From contig JAWKWX010000003.1 of the NCBI GenBank assembly GCA_041397305.1, positions 62,001-126,000 on the forward strand: a DNA stretch of 64,000 nucleotides, in the 5' to 3' direction. Source of the stretch: TMP-24 sp041397305 (lineage in GTDB: Bacteria; Pseudomonadota; Alphaproteobacteria; Rhodobacterales; Rhodobacteraceae). The translations under genes and the position numbers were made by a program. Shown here in pieces: positions 35,235 through 44,056 of the stretch. The notes under the pieces are model-generated. The model had not been told where the DNA came from. It ran no database searches and saw only the letters and a program-made list of their open reading frames with translations. Position 1 is the first letter of the stretch, and each line of letters opens with the position of its first letter.

Positions 35235-36068
35235 ATGCAGACCATATCGGAGAACAAGTGCTACGGCGGCATCCAGGGGGTCTATTCACACCGCTCGGAC
35301 GCCTGTGCCTGCGACATGACCTTCGGGCTTTTCCTGCCGAAAGAGGCCGCGGACGAGCCGGTGCCGGTTCTCTGGTATCTCTCTGGCCTGACCTGCACGC
35401 ACGAAAACGCGATGGTCAAATCCGGCGCGCAGGCCTGGGCCGCAGACCACGGCATCGCGCTCGTCTTCCCCGACACGTCGCCGCGCGGCGAGGGCGTGGC
35501 CGACGACGATGAATACGATCTGGGCCAGGGCGCCGGGTTCTATGTGAACGCGACTGAGACGCCGTGGGCCGCCCATTTCCGCATGTGGGACTATCTGGCC
35601 GAGGAACTGCCCGCGCTTGTGACCGCAACCTTCGCGGTGGACGAGGATCGTCAGGCGATTTCCGGCCATTCGATGGGGGGCCATGGCGCGCTGACGCTTG
35701 CCATGCGCCTGCCGGGAAGGTTCCGCTCGGTCTCGGCCTTCGCGCCGATCGCCAATCCCACCCAGTCCGACTGGGGCCGCAAGCAGTTCGCGGCCTATCT
35801 CGGGCCGGATGAAGGCACCTGGGCGTCACATGACGCCACACTGCTGATGCGCCGGCTGGGGTTCGACGGGCCGGTGCTGATCGACCAGGGCTCGAAGGAC
35901 CAGTTCCTCGACCTACTGAAGCCCGAGGCACTGGCACAAGCGATGATGGAACGGCGCCAGAACGGGCTCGTGCGCATGCAGCCGGGCTATGACCACAGCT
36001 ATTTCTTCGTCTCCACCTTCATGGCCGATCACATGGCCTTCCATGCGGAGGCTCTGTTTCAGGATTGA
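35235..36068 (+). CDS. fghA: S-formylglutathione hydrolase
   Basis: 277 residues, esterase D family. Hydrolyses S-formylglutathione to formate and glutathione, the last step of glutathione-dependent formaldehyde oxidation. The oxyanion segment LSGLTCTHEN, nucleophile elbow GHSMGGHG, the Asp in DQGSKDQFL and the His in YDHSYFF complete the triad. YVNATETPWAAHFRMWDYL is typical of the family. The partner alcohol dehydrogenase gene (adhC) is not in the window. GGAGGGCCA precedes the ATG. Confidence 0.95.
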   Translation: MQTISENKCYGGIQGVYSHRSDACACDMTFGLFLPKEAADEPVPVLWYLSGLTCTHENAMVKSGAQAWAADHGIALVFPDTSPRGEGVADDDEYDLGQGAGFYVNATETPWAAHFRMWDYLAEELPALVTATFAVDEDRQAISGHSMGGHGALTLAMRLPGRFRSVSAFAPIANPTQSDWGRKQFAAYLGPDEGTWASHDATLLMRRLGFDGPVLIDQGSKDQFLDLLKPEALAQAMMERRQNGLVRMQPGYDHSYFFVSTFMADHMAFHAEALFQD

Positions 36069-36108
36069 TCCACCGCGCACGCGCCCTGACAGCACTGGCC
36101 GACCGGCC

Positions 36109-36576
36109 ATGACCCTCTTCATCGACGCCGACGCCTGCCCGGTGAAGGACGAATGTATCCGGGTTGCCGAGCGCCAGTCGGTTCCGGTCAAGCTTGTCTG
36201 CAATGGCGGCATCCGCCCGCCCGTCCATCCGCTGGTCGAGACGGTCTATGTCACCGCAGGCCCCGACGAGGCCGACAAATGGATCGCCGAACGCGCGGGT
36301 CCGGGCGATGTGGTGGTGACGGGCGACATCCCGCTCGCCGCGAAATGCGTGGCGGCAGGCGCCCGCGTCCTGAAACACGATGGCGAGGTGTTGACCGAGG
36401 CCAATATCGGCAATGTGCTGGCGACCCGCGACCTGATGGCCGACCTGCGCGCCGCCGATCCGTTTCGGCAGGGCGGTGGCAAGGGCTTTTCCAAGGCCGA
36501 CCGCTCACGTTTCCTCGACGCGCTCGACCGGACCTTGAGAAGAATAAACCGCGACAGCATTCAGACCGAGAGTTGA
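36109..36576 (+). CDS. DUF188 (YaiI/YqxD) family protein
   Basis: 155 residues. FIDADACPVKDE at the start, VETVYVTAGPDEADKWIAER, and GDVVVTGDIPLAAKCVAAGA are the family's conserved Asp-containing motifs; the fold resembles PIN-like nucleases, although no activity is established. The last 15 codons (RINRDSIQTES) look more AT-rich than the rest, just before the atypical gene at 36589. The stop is 12 bases from that gene's ATG. Confidence 0.9.
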   Translation: MTLFIDADACPVKDECIRVAERQSVPVKLVCNGGIRPPVHPLVETVYVTAGPDEADKWIAERAGPGDVVVTGDIPLAAKCVAAGARVLKHDGEVLTEANIGNVLATRDLMADLRAADPFRQGGGKGFSKADRSRFLDALDRTLRRINRDSIQTES

Positions 36577-36588
36577 CGGTGGTGCAAA

Positions 36589-37581
36589 ATGGGAATGCAT
36601 AAGCTTATTGAACGTTTCGGTTTACTCTTTGGCAGACTCTTTGCCACTGCCTCCGGTCGGCTTGACGGCACCTTGTCAAAGCGAAAGCTACACCGCCTCT
36701 TCAACCAATTGATCAAAGAAGGCGGTCCAGCGCTGGCAGATCAAATGCGTATCCTTGCCGCGGAGACATCGGCCTTTGTTGGCAAGGTCGCGCCTGATGC
36801 GCTGCGCGAAGCCAGTTCAGGTACGAAAATTACGATTGGCGGCGGGCTTGCGGGAACAGTTCTCGGCTGGATTCTTGGCGGGGGCAGCATCGGCGTTGTG
36901 GGACTGGGACTAGCCGTTGGGATACCGGTTGTGGTTGTGACCGGCATATTGGGTACGCTCATTGCAAGTTTCGGCTACCGAGAACTCTTACCGTTTGTAC
37001 GGCAATGGCTTGCGTCTGTGAAACGCGCGGAGACCATACAGAAATTTGCCCAACAAGCCGCTGACGATGATGCATCTATCGGTTTCCTTAACGGAACCCG
37101 CGAGCATCGCGCGTTTCTCCTGCATCAACTAGACTCTGCGCACAGATATCTGACGATCCGGTCGGCATTCATTTCCAGCTACGCGATCAACGATGAATTC
37201 ATAACAAAATTGCGCGGCGCACTGGTGCGCGGCGTCATTGTAACAATCGAGTACGGCTATCATTTCCCCGGCGGAGGCGACGACCAAGACAAGGCGGGGC
37301 GCGAGCGCGCGACCAAAAGGCTCATTGAGCTGCAGCGAGAGGCGGTCGGACAAGGCTGGGCCCCGCTAAATGTGGCCAAAACACTGACGCATATCAAGGA
37401 ACTTGCGGTCGACGACCTTGAACTGGCCATCGGCGGGTTCAACTGGCTTTCCAATGCGAGCCGAAGCCAAAAGGCAAATGCCGAAAAATCCATAGTGATC
37501 CGACACGCGCAATTCGCGCGCGAGGTTCGATTAGCCGCCCACGAGGCAGCAGACCGCTTCGGTGCCGGGTCAACTCTATGA
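36589..37581 (+). CDS. Membrane-anchored phospholipase D-like protein
   Basis: 330 residues. Two hydrophobic helices, about residues 80-127 and rich in Gly, follow a basic N-terminal region. The C-terminal half is PLD-like: THIKELAVDD gives H268-x-K270-x4-D275, followed by IGGFNWLSNAS, the typical post-HKD strand. Only one HKD is complete; the first repeat (RYLTIRSAFISS, VRGVIVTIEYGYHF) lacks the triad. Such proteins act as dimers on phosphodiesters (lipid or nucleic acid). Codon use is clearly more AT-rich than neighbours and it splits an otherwise ordinary gene run, suggesting acquisition. Its TGA overlaps the next ATG. Function unknown. Confidence 0.72.
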   Translation: MGMHKLIERFGLLFGRLFATASGRLDGTLSKRKLHRLFNQLIKEGGPALADQMRILAAETSAFVGKVAPDALREASSGTKITIGGGLAGTVLGWILGGGSIGVVGLGLAVGIPVVVVTGILGTLIASFGYRELLPFVRQWLASVKRAETIQKFAQQAADDDASIGFLNGTREHRAFLLHQLDSAHRYLTIRSAFISSYAINDEFITKLRGALVRGVIVTIEYGYHFPGGGDDQDKAGRERATKRLIELQREAVGQGWAPLNVAKTLTHIKELAVDDLELAIGGFNWLSNASRSQKANAEKSIVIRHAQFAREVRLAAHEAADRFGAGSTL

Positions 37582-38546
37582 CTGTGCCCATTCATCGCGC
37601 CGCGCTTCTCGGCATCCTGTGCATGTTGGGCGCGGTCTTCTTCGGCACCGTCCTCGATGTGGCGATCAAGTTCCTGTCGTCGGGCTATGCGCTCCATCAG
37701 ATCATCCTGATCCGCACCCTGGTCGCGATCGCGATCCTGGTCGGCATCGTCCTGAAACAGGACGGTGATTTCCGGCAGTTCCGCACCCGTCGCGTCGGCG
37801 CGCATTTCTGGCGCACCGTGATCGTGATGCTGTCGAATGTCTGCTTCTTCACCGGCCTTGCCGCCATGCCTTTCGCCGACGCGCTGGCGATTGCCTATGT
37901 GGCGCCCCTGCTGATCACCGGCGCCTCGGCCGTGTTTCTGGGCGAGAAGGTCGGCCCGCACCGCTGGGGCGCGGTCTTGGCGGGCCTGATCGGGGTGGTG
38001 GTGATGCTGCGGCCGGGGGCCGAGGCGATCCGGCCCGCGGCGCTCCTCGTCCTCCTGTCGTCCATCTGCTATGGCATCAGCCAGCTCATGACCCGCCAGA
38101 TGCGCGAGACGGAAAGCACCGTGACGCTGAACATCTACCTGCATGCAGGCTTCCTTCTCATCAGCCTCGCCATGGGCCTCGTTGCGGGCGACGGTCGCTT
38201 CCTCGGCGATCCGGACAGTACGATCGCCTTCCTGTTGCGCCCCTGGGTCTGGCCACCCGTGCCGGACTGGCCGATCCTGGTCGTCACCGGCATCTCGGTC
38301 GCCGTCGCCGGGCTTTTCGTCAGCCAGGCCTACCGGCTGGCCGAAGCGGCGCTGGTCGCGCCCTTCGAATATCTCGGCATGCCGCTCGCGATCATCGCCG
38401 GGGTCGTGGTCTTCGGAACCTGGCCCGACACGATCGCCTGGATCGGCATCGCCCTCATCGGCGGCGCGGGTCTTTATGTCCTCTGGCGCGAGACGCTGCA
38501 CCGGTCGGTGAAAGACCCTGCAACCCCCGTCGGGGGCGATCTGTGA
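37578..38546 (+). CDS. DMT (EamA) transporter, tandem copy 1
   Basis: 322 residues and about ten helices in two EamA repeats. Landmarks are FLSSGYALHQIILIRTLVAI, GEKVGPHRWGAVLAGLIGVV and TRQMRETESTVTLN. The next gene repeats these motifs nearly in register, so the two are tandem duplicates. The substrate is unknown. Its ATG overlaps the stop of the PLD-like gene (ATGA), and its own TGA overlaps the GTG start of copy 2. Confidence 0.9.
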   Translation: MTVPIHRAALLGILCMLGAVFFGTVLDVAIKFLSSGYALHQIILIRTLVAIAILVGIVLKQDGDFRQFRTRRVGAHFWRTVIVMLSNVCFFTGLAAMPFADALAIAYVAPLLITGASAVFLGEKVGPHRWGAVLAGLIGVVVMLRPGAEAIRPAALLVLLSSICYGISQLMTRQMRETESTVTLNIYLHAGFLLISLAMGLVAGDGRFLGDPDSTIAFLLRPWVWPPVPDWPILVVTGISVAVAGLFVSQAYRLAEAALVAPFEYLGMPLAIIAGVVVFGTWPDTIAWIGIALIGGAGLYVLWRETLHRSVKDPATPVGGDL

Positions 38547-39523
38547 CCGAGACGCCCAGCGCGATTGCCCCCCTGCCTGCCCCCTTGCGCGGGATCTTCT
38601 TCGCGCTCGGCGGCGCGCTTGTCCTGTCGGTCAACGATCTCGCCATCAAGGCCTTGTCCGGCAAATACGCGCTGCATCAGGTGATCCTGACCCGCGCCTT
38701 CGTCGGCATGGCGCTGGTTCTGGCCGTTATGGCCCTGTCGGAACGCGGGCTCGGCCAGATCGTCACCCGCCGCCCGCGCGATCACCTGATCCGCGTCTCG
38801 ATCGTCATGGTCTCGAACGTCACCTATTTCCTCGGTCTCGCCGCCCTTCCCCTGGCTGATGCGGTCGCGACCGCCTTCGTCGCCCCTCTCTTCATCACGC
38901 TTCTGTCGGCGCTGATCCTGAAGGAACCGGTCGGCCCCCGCCGCTGGGCCGCGGTCGGCGTCGGCATGGCGGGCGTGATCGTCATGCTCCGCCCCGGGGC
39001 AGGCGTGATCCAGCCCGCCGCGCTCCTCGTCCTCGTTTCCGCCTTCAGCTATGCCTCCAGCCACATGATGACGCGGCGGATGCGCGAAACCGAAAGCGCG
39101 ATGACGCTGAATTTCTATACGCAGCTTGGTTTCATCGTCGTCTCGTCCTCGATGGGGTTCTGGGTCGGCGACGGCCATCTTTCCGGCGCCTCTGACCCCT
39201 CGCTCGCCTTTCTCTTCCGGCAATGGCACTGGCCGCCCCTGGCCGACTGGCCCTATTTCATCGCCACGGGCCTCGCCGTCGGCATCGGCGGCCTGATGAT
39301 GGCGCAGGCCTACCGCACGACCGAAGCGGCGCTCGTCGCGCCCTTCGAATATGCGGGCATGCCGATGGCGATCCTCTGGGGTGTTCTCTTCTTCGGCACC
39401 TGGCCCGACCTCACGGCCTGGGCGGGGATTGCACTTATCTGCGGGGCGGGCCTTTATACGCTCTGGCGGGAAACGGTCAGGAAACAGGTGCAGGATGTCG
39501 CGGCCCCAAGCGGTGATCTTTGA
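38543..39523 (+). CDS. DMT (EamA) transporter, tandem copy 2
   Basis: 326 residues; a close relative of the preceding gene (ALSGKYALHQVILTRAFVGM, PVGPRRWAAVGVGMAGVIVM, TRRMRETESAMTLN). The start is GTG within GTGA, overlapping the previous stop, so it is translated by coupling. The 3' end overlaps the HAD gene by 29 bases. Two half-diverged copies side by side may form a pair with different specificities, or a heteromer; neither can be shown from sequence. Confidence 0.9.
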   Translation: MTETPSAIAPLPAPLRGIFFALGGALVLSVNDLAIKALSGKYALHQVILTRAFVGMALVLAVMALSERGLGQIVTRRPRDHLIRVSIVMVSNVTYFLGLAALPLADAVATAFVAPLFITLLSALILKEPVGPRRWAAVGVGMAGVIVMLRPGAGVIQPAALLVLVSAFSYASSHMMTRRMRETESAMTLNFYTQLGFIVVSSSMGFWVGDGHLSGASDPSLAFLFRQWHWPPLADWPYFIATGLAVGIGGLMMAQAYRTTEAALVAPFEYAGMPMAILWGVLFFGTWPDLTAWAGIALICGAGLYTLWRETVRKQVQDVAAPSGDL

Positions 39524-40121
39524 TATCGGCAACGTGCTGGCCGAATGGCACCCCGAACGTGTCTATGACCGGCTGATCGGACGGGAGCGGCGCGAACGGT
39601 TGTTTGCCGAAATCGACCTGCACTGGATGAATGCCCTGATCGACACGGGCGCGCCCTTCCGCGACACGGTGCAGGCCTGGGCAGACGACCATCCCGAATG
39701 GTCGGCCGAGATACTGCTGTGGCACGACCGCTGGATCGAGATGTTCTCGCCCGTCATTCCGGGCACGGTCCGGCTGCTGGAAGCGCTGCACGCGCGGGGC
39801 GTACCGGCCTTCGCCCTGACGAATTTCGGCATCGACACTTTCGCTTATGCCCGGACGCAATATGACTTCCTCAACCACTTCGACCGCGCCTATGTGTCGG
39901 GCGAGATGGGTGTCATCAAGCCCGACGCCAGAATCTACCAGATGGTCGAGGACGATTGCGGCCTGCCCCCCGAGAGCCTCCTCTTCACCGACGACCGCGC
40001 CGACAATGTCACCGCCGCCGCCCGTCGCGGCTGGCGGACCCATCAGTTCGACGGCTGGCAGGCTCTGGCGCGGCGACTGGTGACCGAGGAATTGTTGACA
40101 GAAAAGGAGGCAGGCCTGTGA
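39495..40121 (+). CDS. HAD superfamily hydrolase, subfamily IA
   Basis: 208 residues. Motif I is VIFDIGNVLAEW, with the nucleophile Asp and the DxGNV form seen in YihX-like phosphatases. Motif II is ALTNFG, the Lys is in GVIKPDARIY, and motif IV is FTDDRADNV. A helical cap follows motif I. It is likely a small-molecule phosphatase, perhaps of a sugar phosphate or nucleotide. ATG 39495 lies inside the 3' end of the upstream transporter; its TGA overlaps the GTG of the next gene. Confidence 0.9.
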   Translation: MSRPQAVIFDIGNVLAEWHPERVYDRLIGRERRERLFAEIDLHWMNALIDTGAPFRDTVQAWADDHPEWSAEILLWHDRWIEMFSPVIPGTVRLLEALHARGVPAFALTNFGIDTFAYARTQYDFLNHFDRAYVSGEMGVIKPDARIYQMVEDDCGLPPESLLFTDDRADNVTAAARRGWRTHQFDGWQALARRLVTEELLTEKEAGL

Positions 40122-41029
40122 CCTTGCGGATTGTCGGCCCGGAGGCCGAAGCGAAACTGAACTGGCTTGATCTGACCGACGCCCTGGCGGCAGGCCACGC
40201 CCTGCCACGCGCCGAGGTGGGCGATACGCTGCTGCGGCACGGGCCGGACACGCTTCTGACCCGCTCGGCCTGGATCCCCGGCATGGGGATCGCGGTCAAG
40301 GCCGCGACGATCTTCCCGGGCAACCCTGCCAGGGGGCTCGATGCGATCGACGGCGCGGTCAACCTGATGTCGTCTGAGACCGGCGCGCTGGAGGCGCTGG
40401 TCGATTTCAAGCTCGTCACCAAATGGAAGACGGCGGGCGACAGCCTCCTGGCCGCCCGCCGCCTCGCCCGCCCCGATGCCGGGCGCATCCTGATCGTCGG
40501 TGCCGGCGCCGTCGCCCGTTCGATGGTCGAGGCCTATTCCGCCGCCTTCCCCCAGGCCCGCTTCCATGTCTGGACCCGCAACCCCGAGGCCGCCCGCGCC
40601 TTCGGCGAGGCAACGGGGGCGGCCCCTGAAACCGATCTCGAGAATGCCGTCCGCCGCGCCCATATCATCGCCACGACGACGATGGCGACCGAGCCGCTGA
40701 TCCGAGGCGCCTGGCTTCAGGCCGGAACCCACCTCGACCTGATCGGCGCCTATCGCCCCGACATGCGCGAATGCGACAGCGACACATTCCGGCGGGCTCG
40801 CGTCTTCGTCGACGCCCGCGCCACCACGTTGCATCACATCGGCGAGCTGATGGTTCCCTTGAAGGAAGGCGCGCTCACCGAGGACGACGTGGTCGCGGAT
40901 TTCTACGACCTGCCCGCGGGCCGCTTCGCCCGCCAAAGTGCCGAAGAGATCACGCTTTCCAAGAACGGCGGCGGCGCGCATCTCGATCTGATGACAGCGC
41001 ACTACATCCTCGCCGCGGCGAGCGGCTGA
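40118..41029 (+). CDS. Ornithine cyclodeaminase / mu-crystallin family protein
   Basis: 303 residues. The N-terminal part includes TRSAWIPGMGIAVKAATIFP and LDAIDGAVNLMSSETGALEA, then a Rossmann NAD motif IVGAGAVARSMVEAY (about residues 126-140), as in OCD/alanine dehydrogenase-type enzymes. TTTMATEPLIRG and LDLIGAYRPDMRE are further landmarks. Relatives convert ornithine to proline or reduce ketimines; specificity is not clear. GTG 40118, behind AAAAGGAGGCAGG, overlaps the HAD stop (GTGA). It ends the tightly packed gene run. Confidence 0.9.
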   Translation: MTLRIVGPEAEAKLNWLDLTDALAAGHALPRAEVGDTLLRHGPDTLLTRSAWIPGMGIAVKAATIFPGNPARGLDAIDGAVNLMSSETGALEALVDFKLVTKWKTAGDSLLAARRLARPDAGRILIVGAGAVARSMVEAYSAAFPQARFHVWTRNPEAARAFGEATGAAPETDLENAVRRAHIIATTTMATEPLIRGAWLQAGTHLDLIGAYRPDMRECDSDTFRRARVFVDARATTLHHIGELMVPLKEGALTEDDVVADFYDLPAGRFARQSAEEITLSKNGGGAHLDLMTAHYILAAASG

Positions 41030-41078
41030 TCCTCATCTTCGGTTCGGAAAGATCCCACTGGAGTCGTCCATCTGTGCG

Positions 41079-41119
41079 CCATTGGTTCGGGAACCAATGG
41101 ACGACGGGGTTAAAACCCC
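41079..41119. terminator. Two hairpins between convergent genes
   Basis: CCATTGGTT-CGGG-AACCAATGG (41079-41100), a perfect 9-bp stem extendable to 10, is followed by GGGG-TTAAAA-CCCC (41106-41119). They lie between the convergent OCD and MFS genes and probably end both transcripts. Confidence 0.6.
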
Positions 41120-41125
41120 CGGCCG

Positions 41126-42364
41126 TCACGCCGGAACTGCGGTCATCCGCGCTTCACGGATCGGCAGATGGATCAGCGCCGAAAAGGCACCGACCGCCAC
41201 GCCGATCCACCAGACTGCGGTGTAGCTGCCATAGGCATCATACATCCGCCCGCCAAGCCAGACACCGAGGAACCCGCCCAACTGGTGGCTGAAGAACACG
41301 ATCCCGTAAAGCGTGCCCATGTAGCGCAGCCCGTAGATATGGGCGACAAGGCCCGAGGTCAGCGGCACGGTCGCCAGCCACAGCGCCCCCATGGCGATCG
41401 AGAACAGTGCGACGGAAAGGGGCGTGATCGGCAGCATGATGAAGAGTGCCGCCACCACCGTCCGCGCCGCGTAGATGCCGGACAGGAGATATTTCTTCGT
41501 ATAGGTCTTGCCGAGCCAGCCCGCCGTGATCGACCCCACGATGTTGGCCAGGCCGATCAGCGAGATCGCGATGGCGCCCAGCCGGGCGGTCGAATTGATG
41601 CCGATCCCCGCCAGCATCCCCGACGGGTCGATCGCTGCGCACATCTCGGTCACCAGCGCGGGAAAATGCGCGGTGATGAAGGCGAGCTGGTAGCCGCAGG
41701 AAAAGAAGCCGAGGAAGATGAACGTGTAGGACGGATCGCGGAACGCCTTCACGAGCACTTCTCCCATGCTCTCTTCCAGTTCCGCGCGGCTCGCGCGTTC
41801 CGGCGCCCGCATCATCGGCAGGACGGCAAGCACAGCAAGGATCGCCACGGCGAAGATCACGAAGATCGTCTGCCATGGGAAATGGTCAAGCAGCGCCGAG
41901 GCGATGGGCGCACCGATCACCTGCCCGGCCGAACCGGCGGCCGTGGTAATGCCGAGCGCGATGGAGCGGTTCTCTGCGCTCGCCGCACGGCCCACGACGG
42001 CGAGGATCACCCCGAACCCCGTCCCGGCGATGCCGAAACCCACCAGGAACTCAAGGAACTGATGCTGGCCCGGCGTCACCGCAAAGGACGAAAGCACCAG
42101 ACCGACCGCATAGAAAAACGCCCCCGCGATGATCGCGCGCCGGTCGCCGAACCGCTCGGCCAGCGCGCCAAAGATCGGCTGGCCGATTCCCCAGGCAAGG
42201 TTCTGGATGGCGATCGCCAGCGAAAATTCCGCCCGCGCCCAGCCGAATTCAGTGGCGATCGGGATCTGGAATACGCCGAAGCTCGCGCGGATCGCGAAAC
42301 CCACCATGATGATGAAGCAACCGGCGATGAGGACCGGGGTGATGAGGGGCGCGCGCGTCTGCAT
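41126..42364 (-). CDS. MFS transporter
   Basis: 412 residues with about twelve hydrophobic helices. The inter-helix 2-3 motif A is FGALAERFGDRRA, and the N-terminal RASFGVFQIPIATEFGWARA resembles the monocarboxylate/oxalate-formate type MFS branch. The second half has GFLGVWLGGRMYDAYGSYT. It may move an organic anion; the substrate is not determinable. AGGAG precedes the ATG. It is divergent from pgsA. Confidence 0.9.
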   Translation of the reverse strand: MQTRAPLITPVLIAGCFIIMVGFAIRASFGVFQIPIATEFGWARAEFSLAIAIQNLAWGIGQPIFGALAERFGDRRAIIAGAFFYAVGLVLSSFAVTPGQHQFLEFLVGFGIAGTGFGVILAVVGRAASAENRSIALGITTAAGSAGQVIGAPIASALLDHFPWQTIFVIFAVAILAVLAVLPMMRAPERASRAELEESMGEVLVKAFRDPSYTFIFLGFFSCGYQLAFITAHFPALVTEMCAAIDPSGMLAGIGINSTARLGAIAISLIGLANIVGSITAGWLGKTYTKKYLLSGIYAARTVVAALFIMLPITPLSVALFSIAMGALWLATVPLTSGLVAHIYGLRYMGTLYGIVFFSHQLGGFLGVWLGGRMYDAYGSYTAVWWIGVAVGAFSALIHLPIREARMTAVPA

Positions 42365-42690
42365 GTTTGTCTCCTGTCGGCACGCGAGCCTTGCGCCGCC
42401 CGCGGGACAAGGTCAAATCGGAAATTGTGACGCAGACAATTGCCGCTCTGCATGAGCAAGACTGGCCCCCGGTCAGGCACGCGACGGAATTTGCCGACGG
42501 GCTTCGGACCCTGTCTCTGGCGCGGCAACTTGCCTTCACGCGGGATCGGCGCGTGTTTGAAAGAAGGGCGTGTTCGGGTGCCATGACGGGAGGCACGCTG
42601 AAACCGTTGCAGCAAAGGCGCACCGGCTTCCTGCGCACAGGAAATCGCACCCCCTTCCCCGATCCACGCGGCTTCGCTAGGGTGCCGGAC
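42365..42690. other. Divergent intergenic region, no gene seen
   Basis: 326 bases between the MFS and pgsA starts. It must hold both promoters. Open frames here lack family resemblance and ribosome sites. No strong hairpin or repeat was noticed. Confidence 0.5.
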
Positions 42691-43356
42691 ATGAGCTGGA
42701 CGATCCCGAATATCCTGACCGTGCTTCGCCTGTTCGCCGCCCCCGGCGTGGCGGTGATGTTTCTGTACTTTCACCGGCCCTGGGCGGACTGGTTTGCGCT
42801 GACACTCTTCATCGGCGCTGCGATCACCGACTATTTCGACGGCTATCTCGCGCGGCTGTGGAAGCAGGAATCGAAGTTCGGCGCGATGCTTGACCCGATC
42901 GCCGACAAGGCGATGGTGGTGATCGCGATCATGATCCTTACCGGCTACAACGGCATGAACCCCTGGCTGATCCTGCCCGCGACCGTGATCCTTTTCCGCG
43001 AGGTCTTCGTCTCGGGGCTGAGGGAATATCTCGGCACGGCCGCTGGAATGTTGAGGGTCACGAACCTCGCCAAATGGAAGACCACGACCCAGATGGTGGC
43101 CATCGCGGTCCTGTTCCTTGGCACGGGTCTTGAATATCTGAACGGCGTGGCGATGAAGGGCATGACGCCGGAGCAATATGCCGATGCGGTGACCGCCGGG
43201 ATCGCCGATCCGGTCCGGGCCTGCGGTCGGCGCGACTGTGCCTCGGTCGCCAATGATGCCGGGATCGTGCTTCTGTGGCTCGCCGCGGTCCTTACATTCC
43301 TGACCGGATGGGACTATTTCAGGAAGGCGATGCCGCTCCTGAAAGACGAAAAATGA
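42691..43356 (+). CDS. pgsA: CDP-diacylglycerol--glycerol-3-phosphate 3-phosphatidyltransferase
   Basis: 221 residues, inner membrane. Makes phosphatidylglycerol phosphate from CDP-diacylglycerol. MSWTIPNILTVLRLFAAP is the family start. The CDP-alcohol phosphotransferase motif runs DGYLARLWKQESKFGAMLDP with the second Asp pair in DPIADK. Four to six membrane helices. An insertion with Cys (VRACGRRDCASV) near residue 180 lies between the last helices. The moaD ATG overlaps its stop (ATGA); the pgsA-moaD-moaE order is common in alphaproteobacteria. Confidence 0.95.
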   Translation: MSWTIPNILTVLRLFAAPGVAVMFLYFHRPWADWFALTLFIGAAITDYFDGYLARLWKQESKFGAMLDPIADKAMVVIAIMILTGYNGMNPWLILPATVILFREVFVSGLREYLGTAAGMLRVTNLAKWKTTTQMVAIAVLFLGTGLEYLNGVAMKGMTPEQYADAVTAGIADPVRACGRRDCASVANDAGIVLLWLAAVLTFLTGWDYFRKAMPLLKDEK

Positions 43357-43601
43357 TCGACCTTCTCTATTTCGCCTGGGTTCGTGAACGGATCGGCCTT
43401 CCGCGCGAGCGGGTGGAAACGCAGGCCGCGACGGTGATGGAGCTGATCGAGGAGCTGAAGGCGCGCGAGGATCGTTATCAGGCGGCTTTCGCCGACCTGC
43501 GTGCGCTGCGCGTCGCGGTGGATCAGGAGATCGCGGATTTCTCCGCTCCGCTTTCCGGTGCGCGGGAGGTGGCCTTCTTTCCGCCGATGACCGGGGGCTG
43601 A
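43353..43601 (+). CDS. moaD: Molybdopterin synthase sulfur carrier subunit
   Basis: 82 residues with a ubiquitin-like fold. MIDLLYFAWVRERIGLP begins the family, and the C-terminus ends FFPPMTGG, the di-Gly that is thiocarboxylated to donate sulfur to precursor Z. It partners MoaE, encoded one base downstream of its stop. The start overlaps the pgsA stop, so all three genes are coupled. Confidence 0.95.
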   Translation: MIDLLYFAWVRERIGLPRERVETQAATVMELIEELKAREDRYQAAFADLRALRVAVDQEIADFSAPLSGAREVAFFPPMTGG

Positions 43602-43602
43602 G

Positions 43603-44052
43603 ATGATCGCGATCGACATCCGCATCCAGGCCGAACCCTTCGACTATGGCGGCGAATGCGCCACCTTCGCCGCGCGCGCTGCGGGCGCAGGCGCGGTCGT
43701 GACCTTCCTTGGTCTGGTGCGCGACGATGGCGGGCGGCTCGCCCGGATGGAAATCGAACATTATCCCGGCATGACCGAACGCGCGCTGGAGAAGATCGCG
43801 GGCGAGGCCGCCGGGCGCTGGCCGCTGTCTGCCTGTCTTGTCCTGCACCGGCATGGCGCGCTGAACCCGGGCGAGCCGATCATGATGGTCGCCACCGCTT
43901 CGCGCCACCGCGAGGCGGCCTTCGAGGCGGCAGAATTCCTGATGGATTACCTGAAGTCCCGCGCGCCCTTCTGGAAGAAGGAATATGGCGCGGACGGCGC
44001 CGCTTGGGTGGCCGCGAAAGACGAGGATGAAGCGGCATTGACGCGCTGGTAG
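43603..44052 (+). CDS. moaE: Molybdopterin synthase catalytic subunit
   Basis: 149 residues. Converts precursor Z to molybdopterin with MoaD. GAVVTFLGLVRDDGGRLARM, then EIEHYPGMTERALEKIA, HRHGALNPGEPIMMVATASR, and the C-terminal LKSRAPFWKKE with the catalytic Lys are all conserved. It follows moaD directly. The stop lies 4 bases before the convergent methyltransferase stop. Confidence 0.95.
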   Translation: MIAIDIRIQAEPFDYGGECATFAARAAGAGAVVTFLGLVRDDGGRLARMEIEHYPGMTERALEKIAGEAAGRWPLSACLVLHRHGALNPGEPIMMVATASRHREAAFEAAEFLMDYLKSRAPFWKKEYGADGAAWVAAKDEDEAALTRW

Positions 44053-44056
44053 GGTC

